Shown: in pieces, positions 1 through 9,599 of the stretch
How the letters are laid out: every line of letters begins with the position of its first letter
Numbering within the stretch: position 1 is the stretch's first letter
Translations under genes and position numbers: made by a program
Notes under the pieces: generated by a model
What the model saw: only the letters and a program-made list of their open reading frames with translations
The model's database searches: none
What the model was told of the DNA's origin: nothing
Origin: Pollenia angustigena
Lineage: Eukaryota; Arthropoda; Insecta; Diptera; Polleniidae
DNA length: 64,000 bases
Direction of reading: 5' to 3'
Assembly: GCA_930367215.1 (NCBI GenBank)
Contig: OV884056.1
Coordinates: forward strand, 230,569,127 to 230,633,126

Positions 1-865
1 AGTGAGTTAAACCCAACTCACTAAATAAAGTGTTTTTACATTTTTGCCAACAACCAAACAAAGGGGCATCCATTAGGTCTGCGCAAAAGACAGATGTTTA
101 TTTTGTTTTTTCTTTAAAGATGTCAAATGTTGTTAACATTTTGCTAAGTTAATTGCCAATTGCTAATTAAGTAAGCTAAATTGTGTATGTATGAACAGAA
201 AGATAATTATTTCAATAAACCGAATATTGACTCAATAAAAAAGGTATATCTGAACACGGTATAAGTCTAGACGAGCAATTTGTTTGGCAATTATTGCCGT
301 AGCAACTATCAAATTTTATTGCCAACACTAGATATTAACGTGTGGGCTTCATAAATATGTATTTGAACACATGTTCAGCAACAAATATTACAAAATAATT
401 GCTGAGCAATTATCTTTTAACTCAAGCTGTCAAAATCAATTATCAGTTACAAAAAAGAAAAAATTTTAAACTTAATACATAAAATTTAAATACAAAATTT
501 ACAAATTAATAATAAAAAAATAATTAAAAATTAATTGGTTGCCAAAGAAAATGTCAGTATTTATTTACATACAAATTCATGTTTTGTGTTTATACGTACG
601 TTTACTCCACTCTAAAAAAAATGTTAAACATAGAACATTTCTGTGACGTTATTCTGCCGACATTATTGCTTATGTTTACAAATACAAATTGCGCGTTTGG
701 GCGTAGGGTAAAAGGTACGATATTTTTGTAAACTTAATTTAAATAAAAATTTTAAATTTTTGTTTGCATGAACAAATAAATACAATTTTATATCAAAAGT
801 AAACCTTTGTCTGTTCGTACGCAGAAAAAAATTTGCTTGAAGGATGTAAATTTATTTGTAGAACA
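1..865. other. AT-rich stretch without a gene
   Basis: No reading frame of substance and no recognisable element boundary. The text is AT-rich with several short near-palindromes around the words TTGCCAA and GCAATT (for example near 150-170, 280-340 and 400-415), as seen in old MITEs, but I could not pair two ends into an element. Confidence 0.5.
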
Positions 866-1393
866 TTAATTTTCTAGTTCAGATCTCACATTTGATTCAA
901 GATCAAAAATTGTTGAAATTTGTTTTATTTTTTGCAATCCTATATTTGTTTGCATAACGTTTTGGATTTTTTTTTTAATTTCTTGGGCAATTCTTTTTTC
1001 CAAATTGGTTATTTGACTTTCTGCAATATCAGTTAATTTGAGCTGACTATTATGTGAACTTAATCCCTCCAATTTAGTTATGGTTTCACTAATATATCCG
1101 TAGTTGTAAAATACAAATGCTAAACGACTTTCGATGTTATTTAAATTTAATATTTCTTTTACTTTTTTAATTGCATAAGCCGCAAGTTTTTTTAATATTA
1201 TTCTACAGCATCTAGCCAGGTTCTTGTTAATATTGGCTTAGGTGGTTACGGTGCCAAGGGATACATTTTTATATGTTATTATCGAATTGGCTTCTTATTT
1301 CCTCCTCTTGCCAAGCAAGTAACCAACATGTAACAGTTTTGGATAAAACATTTCAAGCCCATTGGCAGCCTCAACCATGTATGGTGCATCGGT
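866..1393 (-). pseudogene. hAT-superfamily transposase relic (DUF659-type region)
   Basis: Read on the minus strand from about 1393, the frame opens with TDAPYMVEAANGLEMFYPKL, which matches the end of the DUF659 domain of hAT-like transposases (pattern DAxxYMxxAxxxLxxxYPKL). The stretch that should hold the CLAHxLHR motif is deleted. The text then resumes, in another frame, with ILTRTWLDAVE around 1200-1240, the family's usual RW/RTW motif after the domain. After a further shift it runs clean to the stop at 866, including YGYISETITKLEGL and an amphipathic lysine-rich tail. At least two frame changes and one internal stop make it non-functional. The conserved words and their order support the family; the exact hAT lineage is not determined. 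No terminal repeats or target duplication were found, so it is a fragment. Confidence 0.7.
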
Positions 1394-1650
1394 TCAAAAG
1401 AGAAGGATCTTTTGTCGAAATCTTGAAAAAACTTGTATTAAGTAGAGCTCCAAAAAAATTTATTTATTGATTTTAAATTTTTTTTTGGAAGGTTTTTGTT
1501 TTGTGTTAATTTTTTATTTTTTTTTTTTGTGAAAGACTTTTTTATATAATACTAGCTGACCCGACAGACTTTGTCCAGTCCAAATTAGGAAAAATGTTTT
1601 CGTTCGATTTTTAAAATCCGTTGAAAAGATACGAACATTTGAAAGAAAAA

Positions 1651-3066
1651 CAAGTTAGAGTGCTATATTCGGCTGTGCCGAATCTTTGATACCCTCCACC
1701 GACAGTTCGAATGTTTAAGGAGTAATATCTGTATGATGTCTATTTGTTATTATTATCTTATACTGTGACGAGTTGTTATTAATTATGGTTTTAGGTGTAC
1801 TAAACTGTTTTCCGGGAGTTGGGTTTCTATGGGGCCTAGTGTAAATTATGTACCGATCTTCACGAAATTTCACAGTGTTATTTCTAGTCCTTTAAAACTG
1901 TGACGTACCAATTTCTGTTATGATAGCATTATTAATTATGGTTTTAGGTGTACTAAACCGGTTTCCGGGAGTAGGGTTTCTATGGGGCCTAGGGTAAATT
2001 ATGTACCGATCTTCACGAAATTTCACAGTATCATTTATAGTCCTTTTAAACTGTGACGAGCCAAAATTTGTTATAATTGCATTATTTTTTACGGTTTTAG
2101 GCGTACTAAACTGTTTTCCGGTAGAAGAGTTTATATGGGCCCTAAGCTAAATTATGGACCGATCGTCACGAAATTTCACAGTGTTATTTCTAGTCCTAAA
2201 AAAATGTGACGTACCAAATTTTGTTACGCTAGCGTTACTTTTTACGGTTTTAGGCGTACTAAGTTGTTTTCCGGGAGTAAAGTTTATATGGGGCCTATGG
2301 TAAATTATGAACCGATCTGCACGAAATTTCAATGATTTAATTTTAATTCTATAAAACTTTGATGTACCAAATTTTGTTATGATAACATTATTTTTTACGT
2401 TTTTAGGCGTACTAAGTTGTTTTCCGGAAGTAGGTTTTATATGGGGCCTATGGTAAATTATGGACCGATCTTTACGAAACTTAACAGTTTAATTTCTAGT
2501 CCTATGTAACTGTGACTTGCCAAAATTTGTAATGATGGCATTGTTAGTTAGGGTTTTAGGCTTAATATACTGTTTTCCGGGAGTAGGGCTTATATGGAGC
2601 CTAGGGTAAATTATTGACGGATCTTCACGAAATTTCACAGCGTGATTTCCAGTTGAATAAAACGAATTGTTGCGAAATCTTATATCATTCTGTGCATTTT
2701 TCCACCATTTATGTTAGTTTTTGTAACAAAATTATCAATTTTTTTTAAGTGGTGGTTCCACATTTTGATTCATAGCTCAGATCCTATTGAACCGATTTTG
2801 CTGAATTTCAATCCCAAACTGCTTAGGATAACTACAAGCAATTTGACACCAAGCTTGTTGATTTCTTTTGAGTTTTTCGAAAGTGAGCGTGTTTTCAACA
2901 GACGGACAGACGGACAGACAGACGGACATGGCTAAATCGACTTAAAATTACTCAAGGACCCAGAATATATATACTTTATAGGGTCTGAGATGAATAGTAA
3001 AAAAGTTTCACACGGAATGACAAACTGAATATACCCTCTTCACAACTAATTGTGGTGGAGGGTATA
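1651..3066 (+). mobile_element. mini-me-like element, copy 1
   Basis: Begins CAAGTTAGAGTGC, then the hairpin word TTCGGCTGTGCCGAA and ATACCCTCCACC; ends with GGTGGAGGGTATA, so the inner ends are inverted repeats. The middle is a six-unit tandem array (separate entry). Near the right end lie a GACGGACA-type microsatellite (about 2901-2930), a core of about 33 bp, and a short TATATATA tract (about 2966). A (GTCY)n tract and a (TA)n tract flanking a core of about 33 bp is the layout described for dipteran mini-me elements. Other copies lie at 33357, 36110, 40881 and 43753. It interrupts the Helitron-like repeat: the 48-kb copy reads straight through this point. No coding function is apparent. 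Confidence 0.65.
1791..2680 (+). repeat. Tandem array, six units of exactly 153 bp
   Basis: The word TTAGG(T/C)(G/T)TA recurs at 1791, 1944, 2097, 2250, 2403 and 2556, a spacing of 153 bp every time despite many substitutions. Each unit holds TTTTCCGG, ATGGGGCCTA, TAAATTATG, CCGATCTTCACGAAATTTCA and a variable GTGACG(T/A)(A/G)CCAAA segment. Because 153 is a multiple of three, a minus-strand frame can stay open across units with a 51-residue period (for example 2147-2332); I regard that as a by-product, not a gene. Confidence 0.8.
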
Positions 3067-3780
3067 ATAAGTCAAATCGATGGTGCCGTTTTCTGATTTT
3101 AGGTAAATCGAAAAAATGGGCGTTAAAGTGGGCGGGGCAAAATGTTCTTTCCTTAAAAACCTATGTTAGACCATGGCGATGATTTTAAAGAAAAAATCGA
3201 CCAAATCATTCAAGCCGTTCTCAAGTTATGCGCTTAATAGAAAAAGTGGGCGTAAAAGTAGGCGTGGTAAATTTTTCTTTCGATGAAAATTTAAAATGGA
3301 TTAATACGAACATTTGAAAGAAAAATTTGTGAAATCGATGGAGCCGTTTTCTGATTTTAGGTAATTCAAAAAAAGTGGGCGTAATAGTGGGCGAGGCAAA
3401 ATTTTCTTTTCGTTTAAATCTAAGTTGGACAATGGGGATCATTTTAAAGAAAAAATCGTCCAAATTATATAGATGTCATTGGTGGTGCGATATGAAAATT
3501 GGATTTTGCCACGCCCCTCCGCCCGCAGACCGGAAATCAAAAATCAGACTTCACAGTGTCAACCTCCTGAATATTTTCAAGATTCCCTAAAAATTTCATC
3601 AAAATCGGCCCAGGCGTTTTGGAGTCCATACGTTACATCAGGCGCGGATCCAGCTCGAGCCTTACGGGGGGGAAATTTTGTATGATACAAAAAAGTAAAA
3701 AAAATTTTTTTAAAAGTTTATTAAAAACAATTTATGTATATTATATAAAAAAAAAACAATAGGGTTAAATAAAATATAAA

Positions 3781-5840
3781 TTAAAATAAATTAATCTTTT
3801 TAAATACGTAAATTGTGATTTCCTTGTGTGGCAAATTGAGATAGTACAGTCTATCTTCGGTCATTGTTGATCTGAGCCATGTAGCATTACTGACGAGCAT
3901 TGACACGAAAATTTGAAATATTTTTCTTAGATTTGGGAAGATGTCTTCATCACAGTTTATTAAAGCATCTACAATGTTATCTGATAGATGTTCAGATATT
4001 TTCCATGTTTGTTGCCAATGCAACAGTTCAGGCTCAAGCTAAAATGTGTTAATCTCGTTTATCAAATATAATCAGCTCATCATCTAGTTGTGGTTTTAAA
4101 ATAAATTATGGGCAAATCTCAAAAACAGTCCACAAACCAAAAATTTTTCATATTAATTTTTTTTAGATGTATAATTTATTTTTATATTTAAAAATATGTA
4201 TTTCGACGATCATTAATATAATAATTTTTATCAAATATAACCCCTTCCCTGATCTCTTGATGTTACACATGAATTTAACATTATTTTAGGTGCTTTTTGA
4301 GCTTAAAATAGCACTTACAGCCAGCAGACTCATCACAATATCAATTTCGTTAAAAAAAAGATTGATATTCATACATTCATTAATGATCACAAAATTAGTT
4401 TATATATATAATTTGTTTTGTTAAAATAAATAAAATTGGGTTTATTATATAGTACTAAAAAAAACTGTAGCGTGCGTCAGAAAGGGTTCACGGATTTTAT
4501 CAAAAATTTACAAAATTTTTAAGCTGCGAATAAGTGATTTTTTCTCTTATATTCATCTTTCTTTTAGGAATAAGACTTTGTATACCTTATGATGCAAAAT
4601 TCGCTAAAAATTAGGAAAACACCCTTCAACTTTTAAAGTTTGTGGCGTGCGTCACAAAACTTTGTGATTAATTATTTCGCAACAAATACTTGCTAAGAAA
4701 TTATGATATATGCCATTCGTAAGTACATATTAATGTCACTAAATACTATATATAAGTTGAAGATATCTCTTTTGAAAGGCTAAAAAATGGTTATATGTAT
4801 ATCAATAAGAAAACACGAGCGAGTGTAGCGTTCGTTACGCAGGATTTGTCCATATGACTTGATTACACTTTGAGGTTGAAGTTTAGGTATGTTCAATATA
4901 TTTAGGACATCTATTGGGAAAGATGTTTTGAGATCTTCTAAAATAAATTAAATAAGAGGAATGTAACCTACAACTCAGTAGTAATCTTCAACATTTTGGA
5001 AGTGATTATTTCGTTCAAATTTTGTCTTTTTGATTAGAAACTCGATTTGAACGCAGATAACTTTAACTTTTTCAAAAATCGCTTTAAAGTGTTCTTCGGC
5101 TTTATTTCTTTTTTCTTCAAGGCACATGATAAAAATTTTGATAAGGCTTGATCCTTTTAGAAGATCTATATCTTGCTTTTGTAAAATGATACTAAGTGGC
5201 TGTGTTACAATAGGTATCACACTTAATATGTATATTCCGCAAATAAATTTAGAAGTACTAAGTGAGTTCCTAAATATAAAGGTAGAGATACTACTTCCTT
5301 TCCACTCATATATTTTTTTTCAAAGGTTCTACTATATGATGTACACTTGTTGCAAAGACTCATAATGAAGAGAGTTTGGCTCCCAAATACTTTGCTAAAA
5401 CTGTTTAAAATTTTGTCGTTTCTTTAACAAGTGATACAACTTTTTGTATTAATGGCACTTTATTGCTTTTAGAAATTGAGTTGTTCGATTTATGGGAATA
5501 GCAAGGCGTTTGTTTCGCATTTGTCGCTTTTCCAGAAATTTTGAACAGCTCCATTTTCTGCTGACATCAGAGGACACCCATCTGTTCCATCTCCTACACA
5601 ATTTTTTAGGTCAAGACCAAAATTTGTCAAAGTTTTAAGAACTATTGATGATAGTGCCTTCGCATCAACGTCATCCATATCCTTTGAAGCCTCTTCAATT
5701 GCGTTTACAACAAAGCCAATAAATTCTTCCCTAACAACTTTTTGTTGTATTTTGAAATATCTTAAAGATAGGGAAATCTGGCTTTTCCCCGACAAATCCG
5801 TGCTTTCGTCAAAAATTATCGAATTCATATAACACATTTA
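3781..5840 (-). pseudogene. hAT transposase relic (DUF4371 and dimerisation regions)
   Basis: The N-terminal block at 5490-5837 reads IIFDESTDLSGKSQISLSLR and then EEFIGFV, FGLDLKNCVGDGTDG and ENGAVQNFW. This is the DUF4371 region of hAT transposases; the Asp of DESTD corresponds to the first catalytic acid. The middle block at 4975-5220 carries the family's variable helical region. The C-terminal block at 3781-4023 keeps WLRSTMTEDRLYYLNL, matching the hAT dimerisation motif (RRIKTWLRSTMxxERL). The blocks lie in different frames and an insertion separates the middle and C-terminal blocks. It cannot encode one protein. Compared with copy 2 (29913-31260), this copy keeps the NCVGDGTDG motif but lost more of the dimerisation region. 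Confidence 0.8.
4105..4850. mobile_element. Insertion inside hAT copy 1 with a repeated motif
   Basis: Alignment with the sister copy near 30910-30950 shows that copy 1 holds about 750 extra bases here, while the flanks (TCATATG on one side, AAACCACAACTAG on the other) are contiguous in the sister. The insert contains three related words, TGTAGCGTGCGTCA at 4466, TGTGGCGTGCGTCA at 4641 and TGTAGCGTTCGTTA at 4824, spaced about 180 bp. The ends look like short inverted words (GGGCAAATC and GGACAAATC). No coding. The class is unknown. Confidence 0.55.
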
Positions 5841-6326
5841 TACATAAATATCGCAAATACTAAGGCTTTTTAATAATTTAGCCGCACGCATTATCAAGTC
5901 AAACGTTTAGTCTTTGGATATAGATGGCACCTGCTGGGATTGAATGTAGAATAATAAGTAATTGAATACGGTAAACTTAATGTTTCTTTGGAAATATCTA
6001 ATAAATAACTATTAGGATAAAGATATGGATACTTATTGAAAATCTTTAGAGATTCAATAAAAAAAATAAAAAAATACTTATTGAAAATTTCGTTAGAGAT
6101 TCCATAAAAAAAAAAAAAACCTTGCTGGGATTTCCAAAAATTTTGTACATTAAAAAAAATATTAAAATGGGAATTCTTGTATTATCGAAATTAACAAAAC
6201 ATATTTTTATAATTTACGGTGGGGAAATTTCCTTATTTCCCCCCCCCCTGAATCCGCGCCTGCGTTACATACATACATATATACGTACACACATCCTGTT
6301 TTATATATATAGATATATAGATTTAA

Positions 6327-8432
6327 CCCATTAAGGACGGATGGGTATTTTAATACCCAAAAACAGAGCCTTCGTAGAAAAATTCTGGCTAACTTCAGGT
6401 AAGAGGTATCAGAAATTGGTTTTTACAGAAAGATAAAGAAAGGATAGGACTACTAAAACAAATTTTTGAAGTTAAATTTTGCCCCCTTTAATTGGGTAAA
6501 TTAGCGGCTTACAAGTTAGCAATTTTTAATATTTGGAAAAAGTGAACGACAACGGCTCTGGAAAATTTGGAGAGTGGAAAATCGGAAAACCCTCTTGGTG
6601 ACTTATAGCCTTAGGTGTGCTCTGCTTTAGAAAAAAATATTAGCTAAATTGGGCCAATAACGTTGACCACAGGTTTGATTCAATGACATGGGTATTTAAA
6701 TACCCTCTTCGCTGTCAGAGGGTTCAAAACACATAGATTTTTTTTTAATTTTTGGCAAGTAAAAATGCGATGTTTTATGTAAAATGAACTATTTATTAGT
6801 AGAAAATAAAGAAATAAATATCACTCGTGCTCGATTATTGAGATAATTTTATATTTTTAATGTTTTTTGGAACACCAGCATGAAAATGTGCAAAACAAGC
6901 CTTTGGGTGTAACTAAAATTTGCATTTTGTACAACCAAACTCAGTTTTGCTTCACATTGTCCGAAACGGCCAAGCTGAATAATATGGATTATCATATGGT
7001 CAAAGCTCTCCATTCGCTTTGCCATTTTTTGTTCATTTGTGACAACTTTTTCTCTTACACCAATGCTTCAACAACGCTCACATGAAATAAAATTGACTCA
7101 TGATTGGAGATCCTGGCATACACCATAGCAGCATCCAAAGCATTAGTAAGAAGGCCTCGGCTCTTTCATATAAAATATAAAACATTCCTCATTCCCTTCT
7201 ATGACAACAGGGAAGAGAAGGAGTAACATTTTTTGTTATGTTTTTTCGCTCAAGCAAAAGCAAACGAATTTTTTTTTGATCCCGTTACCATTCTTATGTA
7301 ACTGCAAAAGAAGCGAGAGCAATGACAACGTGTGTAAAAAGATATGAGAGTGGAATAAAGCGAGCAAACCTTGTAAAGGGTCAATGTTGAATGTGAACCT
7401 CACCTTATTATGGCTTATTATTAATATGGGCGTTCAAATCAAAAGGCACATTTTCACCTCAGTGGATTCGGCAATAAGCAGAGTTGCCGCATTTGGGCGA
7501 ATGATAATCCAAGAGTGATTGTCGAAAAACCAATGCGCTCACAAGAGTGACTGTTTGGTGTGGCTTATGGGCTGGCGGCATCATCGGGCCGTATTTTTTC
7601 CAAAATGAAGCCGGTCCGGCAGTTACTGTGAATGGTGTTCGCTATCGTGAGATGATAACGAACTTTTTATGGCCCGAATTGGAAGATATGGATGTGGACG
7701 ATATGTGCTTACAACAGGACGGTGCCACACAGCTAACGAAACAATCGCTCTTTTGCGCAACGAATTCAATGGCCGTGTTATCTCACGTGGTGGCGCTGTC
7801 AATTGGCCGCCAAGATCATTTGATTTGACACCGTTGGTCTTCTTTCTTTGGGGTTATTTGACAGAAAAGGTGTACGTCGATAAGCAAGCAACAATTCAAG
7901 AGCTAAAGGATGAGATAATTCGGCCCATTAACGGCTTAGAACCTCAATTATGCCTCAGCCATTTGGTCGATATTTTGTTCCACACATGGTTCCATCATAC
8001 CAATATTTTCATAATAAAAATAAATGACAATAACTTCCTAAATAATTGGTGTTTTATTCAAAATCAACATCGGCCCTTAAAATTGAATCATCCTTTTCAT
8101 CCAAAAGAAGGAATACAAAGGCCCTCTAGAAGGCATCCGTACTTCTTCCTTTTCCCGCTGGGACAGATTCAACGTACATAGTGAAATAAGCACACAACAC
8201 ACACATCATAGCATGCAATAAATGAATTTTTTAATTTTTGGTTTTCAAAAAATCTTGTGTTTTAGAACTCTTTAAGAGCGAAATGGGTAGAAAAATACCC
8301 ATGGTCTAGGGGCCAAGGTTTGACAGGTAAAAATAAAAAAAAAACGCAATGTCAATATAAATGCCCATAATATAAAATGTGTGAAATTTCATCAAAATCG
8401 TACCACGAAATCAGGGTTCAGTCTTTAATGGG
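6327..8432 (+). mobile_element. piggyBac-like element with TTAA duplications
   Basis: The left end reads TTAA|CCCATTAAGGAC and the right end GTCTTTAATGGG|TTAA. TTAA target sites (6323-6326 and 8433-8436) with CCC...GGG termini are the hallmark of piggyBac-superfamily elements; the terminal inverted match is CCCATTAA-GAC. Subterminal copies of the palindrome GGGTATTT-AATACCC occur at 6344, 6690 and, altered, at 8283. No piggyBac transposase is present; most of the interior is occupied by a mariner relic, so it is non-autonomous. The left end starts within a few bases of the Helitron-like repeat's end. Confidence 0.7.
7449..7985 (+). pseudogene. Tc1/mariner-superfamily transposase relic
   Basis: Three overlapping frames read as one family member: HFHLSGFGNKQSCRIW and NPRVIVEKPM (7449-7545), then VTVWCGLWAGGIIGPYFF, VTVNGVRYREMI and LQQDGAT (7547-7735), then HTANETIALLRNEF, NWPPRSFDLTPLVFFLWGYL and LKDEIIRPI (7735-7950). 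This is the DDE catalytic core of an insect mariner-like transposase: QQDGAT holds the second acid, and the Asp of FDLTPL is the expected third. The residue after LTPL is Val where relatives have Asp. One frameshift lies near 7547 and another near 7730. The N-terminal DNA-binding half is not recognisable. It lies inside the piggyBac-like element, so it either inserted there or was captured. Confidence 0.8.
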
Positions 8433-8436
8433 TTAA

Positions 8437-8753
8437 AAATATATCACTCAAAAATTTTAAAATATGCAAAAATATGCATTTAAAACTAAAATATGAATTT
8501 TTTTACCAAAATATGCCAAAACAAATCGATTGCATTTTAACGCAAATTTTATGATTCGAAAAGATAATTGGTCGACATCGTTCTTAGACTATCGACAAAA
8601 AACATGCATTTGCATGAAAATCGCTTCCCTAATAATAAGATTCAATATTATAATCAGTCTAATTATTCCTTTTTTTATCTGGATAATTTAAGCTTCTAAA
8701 CGTAAGATTGTATATTCTTATGAACAAGTTTTACTGGAAAAAACTGTCAATTA
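8437..8753. other. AT-rich spacer
   Basis: No gene. Contains repeated AAATATGCAAAAATATGCATTT-like words around 8455-8530 and little else that can be named. Confidence 0.5.
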
Positions 8754-9599
8754 CACTACGTGACAAAATTTCAACAAAGTCGTGACCAAATGAATTTCAC
8801 ACCTAACCTTTATGTAAAATTTTCCGCTGAATCCGAATATGAAGTCAGAATTGTCAAAAGTAGAATAGATATTCCAAAATAACCGTTATTTGTGTTTTTA
8901 AAAAAGATGATGTGACTGAAATGCAAATATCTTCAAAAATTTTAAACGGGGTATGTTATTCTTTCTTTCTAGTGAAAGGTTATAAAATTTCTAAAATAAT
9001 CATGGATTGGTTAAGAAATGACAGAGTTACAGGGGACAAAAGTTCAAGCTTCATTGAAAATTTTATAATTTTGTTCAATTTTGCTCGATTTAAGCTATTT
9101 TTTTTAAACCAATGATTTAAAAATCCTTATCTTTTATTGCATGCGACATTAGATTATCTTAATATGAAAATTGTGCGCCCAACAAGACCTAAATTGGTAC
9201 AAAAATGACAAAGCTACAGAAGATTTAGTAAATTAACCCATATATAAATTCAATACTTTTAAGCAATTTTTAATATTTATTGTTACTAAAAATTTTGCTT
9301 TGTATATTAATTTGTTGTGGGTTAGTTCAATTAATCTTCTGTAACTTTGTCATTTTTGCACCGATCCGGATCCTATTGGGCACAAAGTGTTCGTATTGAA
9401 ATAGGCTAAAATTTTATTTTTTGGATATTTGCATTTCAGTCACAGCATCTTTTTTAAGAACACAAATAACGGTTATTTTGGAATATCTCAAGAACTGTTC
9501 TACTTTTGACAATTCTGACTTCATATTCAGATTCAGCGGAGAAATTTTACATAAAGATTAGATGTCAAATTCATTTGGTCAAAAAATTGTCACGTAGTG
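8754..9599. mobile_element. Foldback element with long inverted arms
   Basis: Ends are CACTACGTGACAA (8754) and TTGTCACGTAGTG (to 9599), each flanked by TTA. Homology between the arms runs inward for about 190 bp: for example AAATAACCGTTATTTGTG (near 8877) and AACACAAATAACGGTTATTTT (near 9459) face each other, as do GATGTGACTGAAATGCAAATAT and its inverse near 9426-9447. A second inner pair of inverted segments surrounds the centre (about 9165-9250 and 9320-9400). No coding. A 3-bp TTA duplication is seen in PIF/Harbinger-type elements, but class is not proven. Confidence 0.75.

Larger units (their letters stand above)
3639..6262 (-). mobile_element. hAT element (DUF4371 type), copy 1
   Basis: Termini are CAGGCGCGGATCCAG at 3639 and, inverted, CAGGCGCGGATTCAG ending at 6262 (14 of 15 identical). 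The 8-bp word CGTTACAT flanks both ends exactly (3631-3638 and 6263-6270), the duplication length of hAT transposons. The 48-kb copy of the host repeat holds a single CGTTACAT at the matching place, the empty site. The element is 2624 bp, with a broken minus-strand transposase and one internal insertion of about 0.75 kb (4105-4850). A related, more complete copy is at 28668-32769. Confidence 0.88.
1552..6321 (-). mobile_element. Helitron-like element with two nested insertions
   Basis: Read on the minus strand, the element starts near 6313-6321 with TC followed by an AT run (TCTATATATATAAAA) and the 'ACGTATGGACTCCAAAACG' leader common in animal Helitron-like repeats. It ends at 1552 with GGGTCAGCTAG followed by T. 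TC...CTAG between A and T is the Helitron signature. Its own sequence is found at about 1552-1650, 3067-3630 and 6271-6321, and is rich in the words GTGGGCG and CCGTTTTCTGATTTTAGG. A second, uninterrupted copy at 48125-48840 shows the same order without either insertion, so the mini-me (1651-3066) and hAT (3639-6262) are later arrivals. No Rep/helicase coding is visible; it is non-autonomous. The Helitron assignment rests on termini alone; I did not find a strong 3' hairpin. Confidence 0.5.

Noticed and set aside
1273..1470. Plus-strand 65-codon frame over the DUF659 relic
   Set aside because: The minus strand carries the conserved hAT words; this frame is their shadow.
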